A DNA stretch of 64,000 bases from Chrysomallon squamiferum (GCA_012295275.1 CM022671.1:12774678-12838677); one strand, 5' to 3'. Counted from the stretch's first letter, positions 10,281 to 22,900 are shown. Made by a program: numbers and translations. Notes: generated by a model from the sequence alone, not told the origin.

Positions 10281-12298
10281 CCCCAAAAGACAAATGTGCA
10301 AATTTTGCTAAATCCTGTAAATGTAGCCATTTGTATTATTATTATTTACTTATTTTGTTAATTTTAAATAAATGTGATAAATATTTCATTTAATAAATCG
10401 TGATTGACTTGATTAAAACCTTTAATGTATTTATTATTGTTATAAATGGATATATTATTTTTAAAACACTTTGACAATTTTACAATAATTATAATTACCT
10501 GATTACGCACATTGTAACTGCACTGAAAATACAGTGCTGAGAGCGTTATTCACGTTAGGAAGGTTAATACATATAACGACGAATTGTCAAATGGTGATGA
10601 TTTTCGTATTTCCAGTGATAATATATGACTTTTAATTACGATAAAGTTCCTGTATTATGTAATTAGTCATTATAATTCATAATTCAATACTGAATGTAAA
10701 AATATGAAACCAATTTTAATACTTTTTATTTTTATTTTTGATAATCAGTGTACGTTTCATGTGGCGTATCTGTCGTTTTCGCCAAAATAATAAATAAATA
10801 AATAGCTTTACTTTACAACTGTTGTTGATCAATAATGTGATCAAATATAGAACTTTTGTTTTTTAAATATATAAAATATCATAACTAGATACAAAATAAA
10901 CTGAAATAGTGTATTCAAAACACATAATTACAAATACATATATTCAGGTTTCTATCTTTTCATTATAACAAACCAAAAATGTTTGAAGTAATCTTTAAAA
11001 GTTTATTTTACAGCTATTAACTTTCATAGGCAACCATAATGTAATATAGAACTAATCAGCTAATGTGAACTTAAGGCAGCCAAGTACTCTGAATTTTACA
11101 ATGACCATTAAAGAGTATGAATATATTTTGTACTAGACAGACATACTTTAACAGTTCTTTAATGAAGTATGCAAAAATCACATATATATCATTAACCCCA
11201 TTTAATTACCTAATGTATATGCGTTACAGATGTTTTATGTTTTCTTGGATGTGCCAGTTAGTTCTGATTGTGTTGTCCAAGGCAGGATATCTGCATCAGC
11301 ATATACAAAATAAAACATTGACCTAATCAAGCAGATGATGAATGTCAAATAAAATGTGTTTCTCCAATCCTCTTTGCTTTTCTACAGATAGAATAAATAA
11401 AATGAAAACTACTGTAAATAAATTACAACATTTATTTAAATTATGTTAATATAAAATCAGCATTTGTAAAAACTATTTTAATATCAAATCACCTATGTTA
11501 ATAAAATATTACTTTTTAAAACCTTCCTATAATATCCAGAAAATTATTTCAAGCTTTTTTGTTTGGTTGGTTGTTGTTTTTTGTTTGATTGTGGGTCATT
11601 TTTGTTGTTTTTGGATGTTTTATTTTATTCTTTTTATTATCATTATTATTTTTTTATTTTGCTCTACAAAATGAAAAATCTATTTATACTGGCTGAAATA
11701 CTGAAGTAAAGAAAGATTTTAATCTTTTTATGCAACCTTAAAATACATTCACCTATTACCCTTAAAACTTTAACCAAATCTAAAGTTATATGAAAACACA
11801 GGATAGGATGAAAAGAAAAAAGTTTAATTTTTATCCTTAATGCTGGTACTATTTTAGTCATTTCAAAATTTAGTTATAAAGACTACCATATGTACAACAT
11901 GATACAACTAATGCTAATCCAGTAGTAATGAGGAATTTAAAGTGAGTTATATAACAAATTATATCTGTTAGTTCACTGACATTTGATGTCACTAAGGCAA
12001 CCACAACAGGAGCAATAAGACTTCAAATAGATGTCAAAAAATTTGCATGACAGATTGAGAGACCAGAAAATCTGAAGCATCATGACAATAAAACTGAGAA
12101 ATGAATGATTGATAGAACATGTAAGAATTATATGTGACATGTGGAGATCCATAATGGTATGCCTGGAATATACACCTATATTTCTTGCTACACTAAGATT
12201 TGAACTCGTCATTAAATTCATTTTGTCTTTACACCAGAAAAGCTTAAACTTCATGAACACTAAAACTCTAAAACTCAGACATGTGAAGTGTGTGTGTG
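10281..12298. other. intergenic, no gene seen
   Basis: AT-rich, with only short chance frames. No RNA gene, splice-bounded exon or transposon end was recognised. Confidence 0.5.
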
Positions 12299-12690
12299 CA
12301 GTGCCAGATTTATTGTGCTGGTTGCCCATAGGACATACAAATTTTACCGTCCCCTCTTCAAGCCCACTTTGTTTATTATATAATATGAAATATATTATTT
12401 TTTATAACTTATGGAAAAGTGCACAAATTCTTAGTGAAAAAGCGCACACCTCAAAAAATATCAGTATTTTTGCAAAATATCTGTCCAATAGGTATTTATT
12501 CTTGGTCATAATAATTTAATTGAGTTAGGTCAAAAGAGCCCAATTGTGAACTCGATAATTTAGCACACAATCTCCTAAAAAAGCACTCAATTGTGCACGA
12601 AAGGCACCCAGTAACAATTTTCATAAACTTCTGCCACTATCATCCTGCCGCCCTAGGCTCTAGAAAGCCTATATGGGAAATTCAGCCCTA
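12299..12690. mobile_element. non-autonomous hAT-type element (MITE), 392 bp
   Basis: The left end CAGTGCCAGATTTAT and the inverted right end TAGGGCTGAATTTCC are imperfect inverted repeats of the CAGgGCcgGATTT type seen in hAT elements, and the right subterminal region has GCCGCCCTAGGC. The element is flanked by TGTGTGTG at 12291-12298 and 12691-12698, the 8-bp duplication expected for hAT; because this is also a dinucleotide run, it is weaker evidence than it looks. No transposase is encoded. Confidence 0.5.
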
Positions 12691-12698
12691 TGTGTGTG

Positions 12699-13434
12699 TA
12701 ATATATATGAGAGACAGAGACATATCACAGATTTTATTACAAACATGACCATACATGACTGCCTGGAATTGCACTCTAGACTTTGACACTGCAGAATCGT
12801 AAACAATTGCTAGTGAAGGTGGCAACACTGATTGTGTGTTTTTTTTATTTATTATTCGTTTGATTTTTTAGTTGTGCAACTGTAGAATTTTTATTATGAT
12901 TTGTTTTATCAACCTGGTCAGTTTGTCCTCCTCAAAGATACAAGTGTTACAATGTTGTATATGTTTATATTTCTATATCAGGGATTCCCTAGCATTAAAG
13001 CCCTTTAATTTGAAACCCCATCTTGTTTGTTTATTCCTTAAACAGTGATTTATGTAGTGTGTAACTAGTGGGTTACGTATGTATATATATATGCTTATTT
13101 TCACATGGTAACATACTCCATAAACAAATTCAGGTTTTTATTTAACTTAGGTTTTTTATTTTTTTATTTTTTTTATTTTAAGTAATTGTGTTTATTACTA
13201 TGATAATTTAATAAGACCGGTATAAAACTGGTTAATGTTCGAACCTTGGATAAATTCTTCTTTGTTGATAGGATATGTGGATTCAGGCAGACCTTCAGTA
13301 TCATCTGAAACAAGAAAATCAGAATTTCTTAATCTTGTTCTTCAAGATCAGACATTGTGTCCACCATGTCAGACATGCTTGAACACTTCTCTGATGAAAA
13401 CATTCCAGAAATTAGTTACAAATTGAAAACAAAA
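12699..13434. other. intergenic, no gene seen
   Basis: AT-rich sequence between the hAT-like element and the retrotransposon. The open frame at 13235-13426 has no splice context or recognisable motif. Confidence 0.5.
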
Positions 13435-13591
13435 TGTTGTATTTAAATGGTGTTATAGTTAACCGGAAGAAGGGACAGTATTATAAAAAGCCACCGGGAG
13501 CATGCGTCAGTTTTGTTTGTAGCAATTTTTGAAACGAAATAAATTATTTGGAAATTAAATGAACTTTATGTTTTAATGTTAAAACATAACA
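13435..13591 (+). repeat. 5' LTR (157 bp, internally deleted)
   Basis: Compared with the 3' LTR it lacks 30 bases and differs by one further base (C for T at the junction); the rest is identical. It keeps a TATAAAAAG promoter-like motif (near 13481) and AATAAA (near 13539). Confidence 0.93.
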
Positions 13592-13593
13592 AT

Positions 13594-13611
13594 TGGCGAC
13601 GAGGATGGGAT
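13594..13611 (+). other. primer-binding site
   Basis: TGGCGACGAGGATGGGAT starts two bases after the LTR. From memory it complements the 3' end of a eukaryotic tRNA-Ser (GCT type, acceptor beginning GACGAGG); the tRNA identity is an inference. Confidence 0.7.
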
Positions 13612-13654
13612 AACACTTATTGAACTGTTTCCTGAAATTAACTATTTACGAAAA

Positions 13655-14578
13655 ATGGCTACCTACGGTAAAGTTGAAGAGTTTGATCTAGAAAGTTCCG
13701 ATTGGGATGAATACATCGAACGTTTGGAACAGTATCTGCTGGCGAATGATGTAGACGATGCCGAAAAGAAACGTTCCATTTTGTTGTCCGTATGTGGTGC
13801 CAAGACTTACAGGTTGATTCGAAATCTGACTTCGCCTGAGAAACCGGCAAGTAAGACTTACGAACAATTGAAAACTTTGATAGGAAATCATCTCAAACCA
13901 AAACCTTTGGTGATTGCGGAACGGTTCAAATTCTATCAACGGAAACAAGAGCCCGGAGAGACTGTAAGTGAATTTTGGGCTGAATTAAGAAAATTGACAG
14001 AACATTGTGAATTTGGTGCATTTTTGACTGAAGCATTAAGAGACATTTTGGTCTGTGGTCTGTCTGAAAAGTCTATACCAAAAAAACTTCTCTCTGAACA
14101 TGACTTATCACTGAGTAAAGCATTGCAAATAGCTGTTAGTATGGAAATGGCAGCTAGAGAAACTGACATGCTGAAAATTGGAATGAAGTCAGAAACGGAA
14201 AAGTTCCACAAAGTTTCTGTCATTGAATGCTTCCGGTGCGGTAAAACTAATCATCATCCTGATGCATGTTTTTACAAAAGGGCAAACTGTTATACGTGTA
14301 ATGAAACAGGACATTTGAGTAGAAAATGTCGAAATCAAAAGAAAAAAATAGAAAGACAGGAAAGCAAACAGCTGGAAAAAGGAAAAAAGAAATTTCCAAA
14401 GTTGAAAAAGAAAAATTCTAAACTGAATGTTGTGAATCAAGATTCTGATAGGGACCTTACGGAATCAGAAAGTGGTCCCAGTGATTCTGAAATTGAAAAT
14501 GCTGAATCTGAAACAGGTTTAAAAATTCATGACGTTCAGGAAAATCTGGAAGTAACGAAACTGAATCAGAAATTATAA
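13655..14578 (+). CDS. gag polyprotein of the gypsy element
   Basis: An intact 307-residue frame. Residues 1-170 match the retrotransposon gag capsid region in length and pattern (a segment like ERFKFYQRKQEPGETVSEFW at about 89-108 is typical). Two zinc knuckles of the form C-x2-C-x4-H-x4-C lie at about 192-205 and 212-225, followed by a Lys-rich and then an acidic Ser/Glu tail. It would coat and package the element RNA. The pol frame is -1 relative to gag and overlaps its last 45 bases or so, so a -1 frameshift would be expected; I see no classical slippery heptamer in the overlap. Confidence 0.9.
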   Translation: MATYGKVEEFDLESSDWDEYIERLEQYLLANDVDDAEKKRSILLSVCGAKTYRLIRNLTSPEKPASKTYEQLKTLIGNHLKPKPLVIAERFKFYQRKQEPGETVSEFWAELRKLTEHCEFGAFLTEALRDILVCGLSEKSIPKKLLSEHDLSLSKALQIAVSMEMAARETDMLKIGMKSETEKFHKVSVIECFRCGKTNHHPDACFYKRANCYTCNETGHLSRKCRNQKKKIERQESKQLEKGKKKFPKLKKKNSKLNVVNQDSDRDLTESESGPSDSEIENAESETGLKIHDVQENLEVTKLNQKL

Positions 14579-17500
14579 AAGCTGTTCTTGAAAATAAAGA
14601 GGTTGCAATGGAAAGGAATGAAAGTGATTCTGAACCGTCAATTTTCACAGTGAAATCTACGAAAGCGAAAGAAATTCAAATTTCATTGGAACTCAATGGT
14701 GTGCCTTTCAAAATGGAAGTAGATACAGGTGCTTCTGTATCCATAATTTCTAATAAGGTTTATCAGGAAAAATTGAAGAAAACAGTGCCATTGAAATCAA
14801 CATCGATTGTGTTAAAAACTTATACTGATGAAGTGGTGCCAGTTCTTGGGAAAATTGAGGTGACTGTTAAATATGGAAAGCAGAAAAAACTTTTACCTTT
14901 AATTGTGGTGAAAGGAAATGGACCAACTTTGTTTGGGCGGAATTGGTTCCAAAACATTCAGTTGGACTGGAACAGTATTAAGATTATGAAAGCCTGTGGA
15001 AACTCTGAAGATTTGTTCAGTAGATACTCAGTTTTTTCAAATAAGTTGGGAACAGTAAAAGGCATAAGAGCTCATCTGAAAGTGAAAGAGAATGCTACTC
15101 CAAAGTTTTTCAAGGCTAGACCAGTACCTTATGCTTTGAAGGAAAAGATAGCTGATGAACTTCACAGACTTGAAGCAGAAGGAATTCTAGAAAAGGTAGA
15201 TTTTTCTGAATGGGCTTCTCCTATTGTACCTGTTTTAAAACCTGACAATACCATTCGCATTTGTGGCGATTACAAGGTTACCATAAATCCTGTGTTGGAA
15301 GTGCCTGAGTACCCTTTGCCCACTGCAGAAGACATTTTCAGCAAACTCAATGGAGGACAAAAGTTCTCCAAACTGGATTTGTCACATGCATACCAGCAAG
15401 TGTTGCTTGATGAAAAGTCGAGGAACTATGTCACAATCAATACTCACCTTCGGCTTTATCGCTATACAAGGTTGCCATTTGGAGTTGCTACAGCACCTGC
15501 TATTTTTCAACAAACTATGGACAAAGTGCTTCAAGGGCTAAAAGGGGTAGGTTACATTTTGGATGACATCATAGTCACTGGAAAGGATGACACCGAACAC
15601 TTGAAACATTTGAAAAAGACTTTGAAACGCCTAGAAAAATATGGAATTCAACTGAAAAGGTCAAAATGTGCATTGATGAAAGATGAAGTTGAGTACTTTG
15701 CATTTATTGTGAACAAAAATGGGATTCAACCTTCTGAAAGAAAAGTTGAAGCTATTCTGAAAGTGCCTGAACCTAAGAACAAGAGTGAGTTGCAATCTTG
15801 GTTAGGTATTGTGAATTACTATCGCAAGTTTGTACCCAACATGTCAACAGTGGTGGCACCGCTAAGAGCGTTGTTAACCAAAGATACAGAGTGGAAATGG
15901 AGTGATGATTGTTAGCAAGCATTTTCCAAAGTGGGAAAACTGTTAGCATCATCTAAAATTCTTGTCCACTATGACCCAATGAAACCAGTAATGTTGGCAG
16001 TAGATGCATCTGCGCATGGTCTTGGAGCGGTAATATCACATGGAAATGAAGGATCAGATAGGCCAATAGCATACGCTTCTAGAACTCTGACATCAGCAGA
16101 ATGCAAGTATTCCCAAATTGAGAAAGAAGCACTGGCAATAATTTTTGGAATACACAAGTTCCATCAGTACCTGTATGGTAGAAGATTTACTTTGTTCACA
16201 GATCATAAACCACTGACAATGATTCTTGGACCTAAAAAGAATATTCCAGTTCTGACAGCCTCTTGACTACAGCGTTGGGCTATTCAGTTAGCCGCATATC
16301 AGTTTGACATTAAATACAGAAAAACTACCAAAAATGGAAATGCTGATGCACTGTCCCGACTACCACTTCTGCAAACTGAAGAAATATCTGAAAGTGTGTT
16401 TTGGCATGAAGACAAGCAAGCAATGAGAAATCAAGTCAATGGATTACCTATCACTGCAAGACATATTGCTAAAGCAACAGCAGTTGACAAAGTATTATCT
16501 CGGGTTGTACATTATAACATGTATGGATGGCCAGAAGAGTCTTCTATTTCACCGGAGCTGTTACCTTATTTCAGAGTGAAAGATGAATTAACCGTGGAGG
16601 AAAACTGTCTTCTCAGAGGAATGCGAGTGATTATTCCCGATAAATATCGAACAGATATTCTGTATTATCTTCATGAAAATCATCCTGGAATTGTGCGAAT
16701 GAAATCTTTGGCTAGATTGCATGTGTGGTGGCCTCATTTGGATATTGACATAGAAAAGAAAGTTAGCAAGTGTAAGTGTTGCCAACTACAACAAACAGTC
16801 ATGCCAAAAAGTACAGCTAATGCATGGATTTGGCCCGCCATTTATGAAAGAAATGTTCATGATTGTGGTGGATGCACATTCTAAATGGATGGAAGTTTTT
16901 CGAATGCCCAGTACCAGAGCGACACATGCAGTAGAGACATTGAGAAATCTCTTTGCAAGTTATGGAATGCCAGAGCAGTTGATTTCTGATAATGGACCTC
17001 AGTTTGTTGCAGAGGAATTTGAAACATTTCTTAAGAAAAATGGAGTGAAACACATCAAATCAGCTCCATACCATCCAAGTTCAAATGGTGAGGCAGAAAG
17101 AGCTGTTCGTACTTTCAAAACTGCAATGAAAACAGTTGAACATGAGTCACGAACCATGAACCAGAAGATTTCATCATTCTTGTTTGCGTATCGGAACACT
17201 CCACACTGTACTACAAAATGTACTCCATCAGAATTGTTTCTTGGCAGACGTGTTCGAACGAGATTGGATATTTTGCGTCCAAGTTTGGAGAACTCTGTTA
17301 AAAAAAGAACTATTCCAAAAGCAAGTAAAACACGGGTGTTCAATGTTGGAGATTCAGTACAAGTGAGGAACTACAGAGGATCTGACAAGTGGTTGAGTGG
17401 AAAAGTACTGTGTCAGCTAGGGCCTGTTACCTACAGAGTGAAAATTGGAGATTTTGTGTGTAAAAGACATGTGGATCAACTTCGTAAATGTGTGCATTTG

Positions 17501-17731
17501 GAGGATAATAGGAACCCGTTCCCAGAACTGTCTGCAATTGGTACGGAGTCTGAAATGGAATTTGTTGAACCAACTGTTCAGGTGGAAGAGACTAAGATCG
17601 AAAATAGAACGGTTGCTTCTAATGCCATCGACGATACTGTTGACGATGTACCGCAACTACCAATACCGTCTACCCCAAGATACCCTAGACATGCTCAAAA
17701 AACACCTCAAAGACTGATAGAAACTATTTAA
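14533..17731 (+). pseudogene. pol of the gypsy element (PR-RT-RH-IN), disrupted
   Basis: The protease has DTGAS (near 14720). The reverse transcriptase has LPFGVATAPA (about 15471-15500), with ILDDI at the catalytic site: both Asp are kept, but the Tyr of the usual Y-x-D-D is one residue too early. RNase H has DAS and TDHKPL. The integrase has an H-H-C-C zinc finger (16672-16788), SDNGPQF, the catalytic Glu in SSNGEAE, and a GPY/F-like module near 17421. Damage: TAG at 15913-15915 (just before RNase H), TGA at 16264-16266, and near 16815-16835 a deletion with frame change between the zinc finger and the catalytic core. This deletion removes the stretch where the first catalytic Asp normally sits. 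Both stops could come from C-to-T change. The final frame ends at 17731. Confidence 0.9.
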
Positions 17732-18038
17732 AGTGATTTAATCTGAATATGTGTAATACGGAATTTATTGAAAGATTGTAGAATTAGTGTTATTTTTTTT
17801 ATTATATATTTTTGTTTTAAGAATAATATTTGTGATTTGAAGTTCCATATGTGACCAATGAACATACTTGATAAACTGTAATTGAACTATTATGGTGTCC
17901 TAAAAAAAAAAAAAAAAAAAAAAAAAGTTTATTTTTTAAGTTTAAAGTTCCATTGTTTAATTATTACTAATTAGTAAATCAAACAAATTTATTTTAGAAA
18001 TTTACATATAACATAATTTATGGGTAAATTGAAAATTT

Positions 18039-18051
18039 GGAGGGGAGGAAG
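18039..18051 (+). other. polypurine tract
   Basis: GGAGGGGAGGAAG directly precedes the 3' LTR, as expected for the plus-strand primer. Confidence 0.9.
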
Positions 18052-18238
18052 TGTTGTATTTAAATGGTGTTATAGTTAACATTGTTACAGTTTACGATGT
18101 TTAAGGGAACTGGAAGAAGGGACAGTATTATAAAAAGCCACCGGGAGCATGCGTCAGTTTTGTTTGTAGCAATTTTTGAAACGAAATAAATTATTTGGAA
18201 ATTAAATGAACTTTATGTTTTAATGTTAAAACATAACA
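18052..18238 (+). repeat. 3' LTR (187 bp)
   Basis: It begins TGTTG and ends TAACA. It carries the 30 bases missing from the 5' LTR. Target duplication CAAAA follows. Confidence 0.94.
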
Positions 18239-18243
18239 CAAAA

Positions 18244-19941
18244 CATCACTGGTCATGAAATATTGAGATTGAGTAAGTGGTTGACATTCATTTTTCAATG
18301 AGCTTTATTATTTTTATTATGACAGGTCTCAGGCTCATTTGTTAAAACCCCTACTTAGTTATATCTCATTCTAATTAACAACAGGTTTTATACATAATAA
18401 ATAATAACATTAAAATATATATTCATTTATTCATTCCTTCTGTTGGGATAGTAAACAGTCCCATTATGGACATAATTATTGTTTTGTCTGCTGTGACATA
18501 CAGGGCATATGTCCTCCAAGTTATAATCCATCTTATTACACATCCTTTTTACAAATACTACATTGACTTTTTGTAATAATAAATGTAACTGGTTGTAACA
18601 TTTTTATCCATACAAATCTCCCTGATGCTGAAGATGAGGACTTCTTTCATAAATAGTGGCAGTATGGTGAGGAGACAAATATCTTTCCAGTCGGGAGCAG
18701 ACTTGTGCATTTTCACTTTTAAATTTCACTTCTTCATTTTACAGAACTCTTTTAATGAGTAGTGTATGGTGTTGATTTACACAATACTGTTTTACAGTCA
18801 TATATTTTTCTTCTATTTATTCTGTTCATTAATAATTTATGCATGTCGTGGCTCTGACTTGTAAATCTGCAAAAATTACAATGAATAGTATATAATATTT
18901 ATAATAAACTTAAATGCGATATAATTTCTTGGATTCTCAGTTATTGTTTAATCCTTGTTTTTTAATTTTATTTTTATTTACAAATGCTGAGTTTGGGGGG
19001 GATTGGTGGGGTTTGTTCTGTATTGTTTTATTTCTTTGATAAACTATTTCTGTGCACTGGTTGGGACATGACTTAAGTTAATGGTTATATTTATAAGAAT
19101 TGTTTCTGGAGTCTATCACACCCAATTCTTAACTCTATAAGACTAGAATCTGCTCCATGTAAAGAATGAAATCTTAATTATCTTTGTTGACTTAAAGACA
19201 GCAAGTTTATATCATGATATATTAATCTGAGAAGAAAGAAAACTGAGCTTTTTGCTGTTATCCTCTGTGGTTTGAGAAATTCACAACCCTCTACACTAGA
19301 GTTTCAAAGCCTGTCAGACTTACCAGTTTTTGTAAAGTTTGTAAAGTTAATCATCTAACAAATTCAATTGTGAAATAATTTGCAATATTATTTAATATAT
19401 CAAATAAGAAAATAATTTCCAAACAGATATTTAATTACATCAACACATCATGTTAACTGCCAAACAGAAAAGATCACTTTTTGCATGTCTGTTTAAAGTT
19501 TTCAAAAAAATGTTTAAAAAATACAAGAGAGAAATATAAAACTAAATTTAAAATAATAATAATATTAATATTAATAATAATACAATTAAAAAACAATCAG
19601 AAAAAAGGCAAAAACAAATACAGTATGCACACAAAAAATGTTTTAAATATATTTATTTTAATAACTCTGTAACTATTTAACATTTTAATTAAATAAGTAA
19701 TTTTCAGTGACTACACAACGCATATTAAAGTTAACAGTTATTGGGTTTTACACAGAAAAAGAACGAGAGATAAGACAAATACACTTATAATAATCTCTCT
19801 CTCTCTCATTATCATATAGTAATGACAAGGTTTAGTTTTTATTAATCAACAAAATATAATAAAAACTGGAAACAAACATGGACAACAACAACAACAACAT
19901 AAAAAACACCATCTTAACAGAATAACAGTGGATGTTTCTCC
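18244..19941. other. intergenic / DNase I 3' flank
   Basis: No exon recognised. A minus-strand AATAAA (plus-strand TTTATT at 19838-19843) lies about 100 bases past the DNase I stop and is a plausible polyadenylation signal. A CT tract lies at 19795-19806. Confidence 0.5.
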
Positions 19942-22900
19942 TTAGTTCAAGGTCAGTTCAACTGGAAAATGGTCACTTACAGCTTCAGTCTGAAATGAGA
20001 AAATACATTTTAATTTATCACTTTTTTCACACAGACAAAACATTTGTCTTGTATCCCTAAAACATAAATTCATTATTTAAATCCTTGGTTTGTAATCAGG
20101 CAAAGCAATAAAACAGATCTAAAGCAAACATTATCTTATTATTATCATCATCATCATCATTTTATTTTTATTTATTTTATATATTTTATTTTGTAATATT
20201 TTATTTGATTATGTTTTAAATCTCTCTTGAAAATATATTTAACAAACAAAATTCTTTCTCGCAACAATATACATTGTACTGTCATTGATGATAAAATGAT
20301 AAACAGGAGAACAAAGTAAATGATCACTTACAAGCTCTTGAGATAAACTGTATGCATCTTGGAAATTGAAGACGTAAGCAGAAACTACAGAGCATTTCAG
20401 TTGTTTTCCTTTAGCTATGATTCTATATAAAGAAAACAAAAAATGGACGATTAAATCAAAGAATTAATTGATGAACATCAACATTTAAAACGATTATTAA
20501 ATATGCATTATTTTACTGTATTTAATATGTTTAGCAATTACATACAAGATATGAAATACAGACAACCTGATTGGGTGTTGAATTTATTTGTACACATTAT
20601 TTCATTGATACAGCATTTCTGAATGTAGCCATCAGTAACACATTGTCATGTTGTCAGCGTTGTTACTTTAATGTCAACTGATGAAATGATGAGAGAGGCT
20701 CAATAATGTGTGTGTGTGTGCACCAGTGACATTGATGACAGCAGTACATTGTCATCTCATGCTTCTATCAAGAACATTATCTCAGGAACAGTAATTGCAT
20801 TCCATTCCATGTTCAGAGCAATTTGTAGATCATGAACATTAAGGACATGAGGATGGTTTTCATGTACCCTGTGGCACAAAAGGTCCCATGCATGCTCAAT
20901 TGGGGACAAGTCAGGTGATTTTGGAGGCCAGTTCAACACTTGGATGAGGTTATTCTCAAGAAGATTAGTGGTTAGCTGAGCGATATGTGGTCTAGTGTTG
21001 TCGTGTTGAAACAGAAAGCCAGAATGCTGCTGTAGGAATGGAATGACCACTGGTGTAATGATCTCATTACAGTAACATTGTTTTACCTCCACTATGAATG
21101 CCGACCAAGGCCATGATGCTGCCACTGCCATATCGGTCATGCTGAATGACATTGACTGCATCATATCATTCTCCCCTTGCCTCCAAACATGATGCCTGCC
21201 ATCCGCAAACTCAACACAAAACCTGGAATAATGTCTGAATAATGTCTGATCCCATGGTCTACGTCACCACTGTTGGTGTTTTCTGGCCCATCTCAATACG
21301 TGGATAACTTTCAGTTATGTGAGTCGAGATGACGTCACTAAATACCTATCTTCCTTGGAGTTGTTAATTGTAGTCTACCAGAGCGTGATCCATCTGACAC
21401 TTGTCCAGTTAGGTGCACGGAGTCGTATTATACTGTCATGAAAACAAAGGTATTGAGCGACATTTGCATGTGCAGTACACAAAGCGGCGTGCGATATGAT
21501 AAATGGAGTTCTTTTCATTAGCGACAGGGCATATGCAACTGACATATTGCCAAATTTTATCACTTTATTTTGAAGCAACAGTCATTTACTAAATCTTGCT
21601 AAAATTTGTTTGGTCAAGTATAATAATACGAGAGGAGACAACCACAACTTTAAGTGACATTCTTATCCACTGGTACAAAGGATTATTAACTATTCAAATG
21701 GATGGCATGCCAAAAGGTCATGGTAGGTAGTCTTATATTACTCCTATTCTTGTATCATAAGCATCTAGTTACTGGAAATGAAAGTGACAAAACAAATCTG
21801 AAAATGAAAATGAAATATAACTAAAAATGCCCATTTCTGGAAATGTGGGATATTAATTATTTATTTATAATTCTTCTAATCAATAAAATGAATTTATATT
21901 TATATTATATTGAAAGCATTTCGTTTTTTGGAAACCATGTTGCATGCAAATCAACAAATAAATAATAATTAAAAAAAAATTATATATTGATTGTAATTAC
22001 TGGAATATAATTTTCGTAATTAAGATGTCTCTATAGAAACCTGTCGTAAGCGCATGAAGTGCTTTTTGTAGTTGTGTCGTGTTTCCTCCCAATGAGGACG
22101 CTGTAGCTGGGGTCGGAGAACACCTCCGTTTCACTGAGATCTCCAGCACTGGCATACCTGCAAGCAGCGTTCATATCTCCCATAAACAGAATATCCTGAA
22201 ACAGTCAACAACAAATACCATCGGTTTGTATTCATATGTTTTTAACAGAAATCGAATAAAAATCAAAAAGAATGTGGGGGTGAAAAAAACATTAACCTAA
22301 CCGGTTGAAATCGCGATTCTGCATAATATACCAATAATTCTAGAAAATAAATTCTTCAGAATAATATTATTAATGATGTACCATCATTTAACGTCGATAT
22401 CCACAGTGTTAATTATAGTTTATAAATATGTGAAATGGCATAAAATATTATTTTGATATCGAGATAGGCAAGAATTTGTAGCATAATAAACAATATTTGT
22501 AATCGTTTTTTTCTCTCTAAAACACGGCTAATCATGAATACAAATTTTCGTTTATTGTATCTGTCAAAGTTGTAGCTAAGCTAGTGAAAAGATCTTACTT
22601 TAGTGTCAAATATGCTTTCCACTTCGATTCCCACTTCATCTAGATAATCTATCTCTTCTACAGCGTCCTGGGGTTTACTGTGTAACCCAACCAGCGCCAG
22701 CCGCCAGGGTTCTTCAACGAAAAAAAATCATTTGATTTCATACCTTTCTATGACTTTCATGTATTTAGTAGTTTGGTTAATTGGTTCCATTAAGAAAAAA
22801 CATTTCATCATGAGAAATATGAAAAATATATTTCCATACATCCTCACGAATCTATTATTTTATTCTAATAGTTTTTTATTAGTAAAGATTTAATACAAGC

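Larger units (their letters stand above)
13435..18238 (+). mobile_element. Ty3/gypsy LTR retrotransposon, full length but defective
   Basis: The 4.8-kb element has LTRs with TGTTG...TAACA ends, a tRNA-type primer site, gag with two CCHC knuckles, pol in the order protease, reverse transcriptase, RNase H, integrase (the Ty3/gypsy order), a polypurine tract and a second LTR. The 5-bp target duplication CAAAA is present at 13430-13434 and 18239-18243. No env-like frame is seen. The pol region has two in-frame stops and a deletion-frameshift, so the copy is not autonomous. It is a genomic retroelement and sits between the phosphatase pseudogene and the DNase I gene. Confidence 0.95.

Noticed and set aside
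20239-20331. Separate short gene read from the DNase I exon 20332-20422 onward
   Set aside because: It is the DNase I exon read into its intron; the consensus donor and the next exon with VSDHFPVEL show the normal structure. Kept only as an intron-retention idea.
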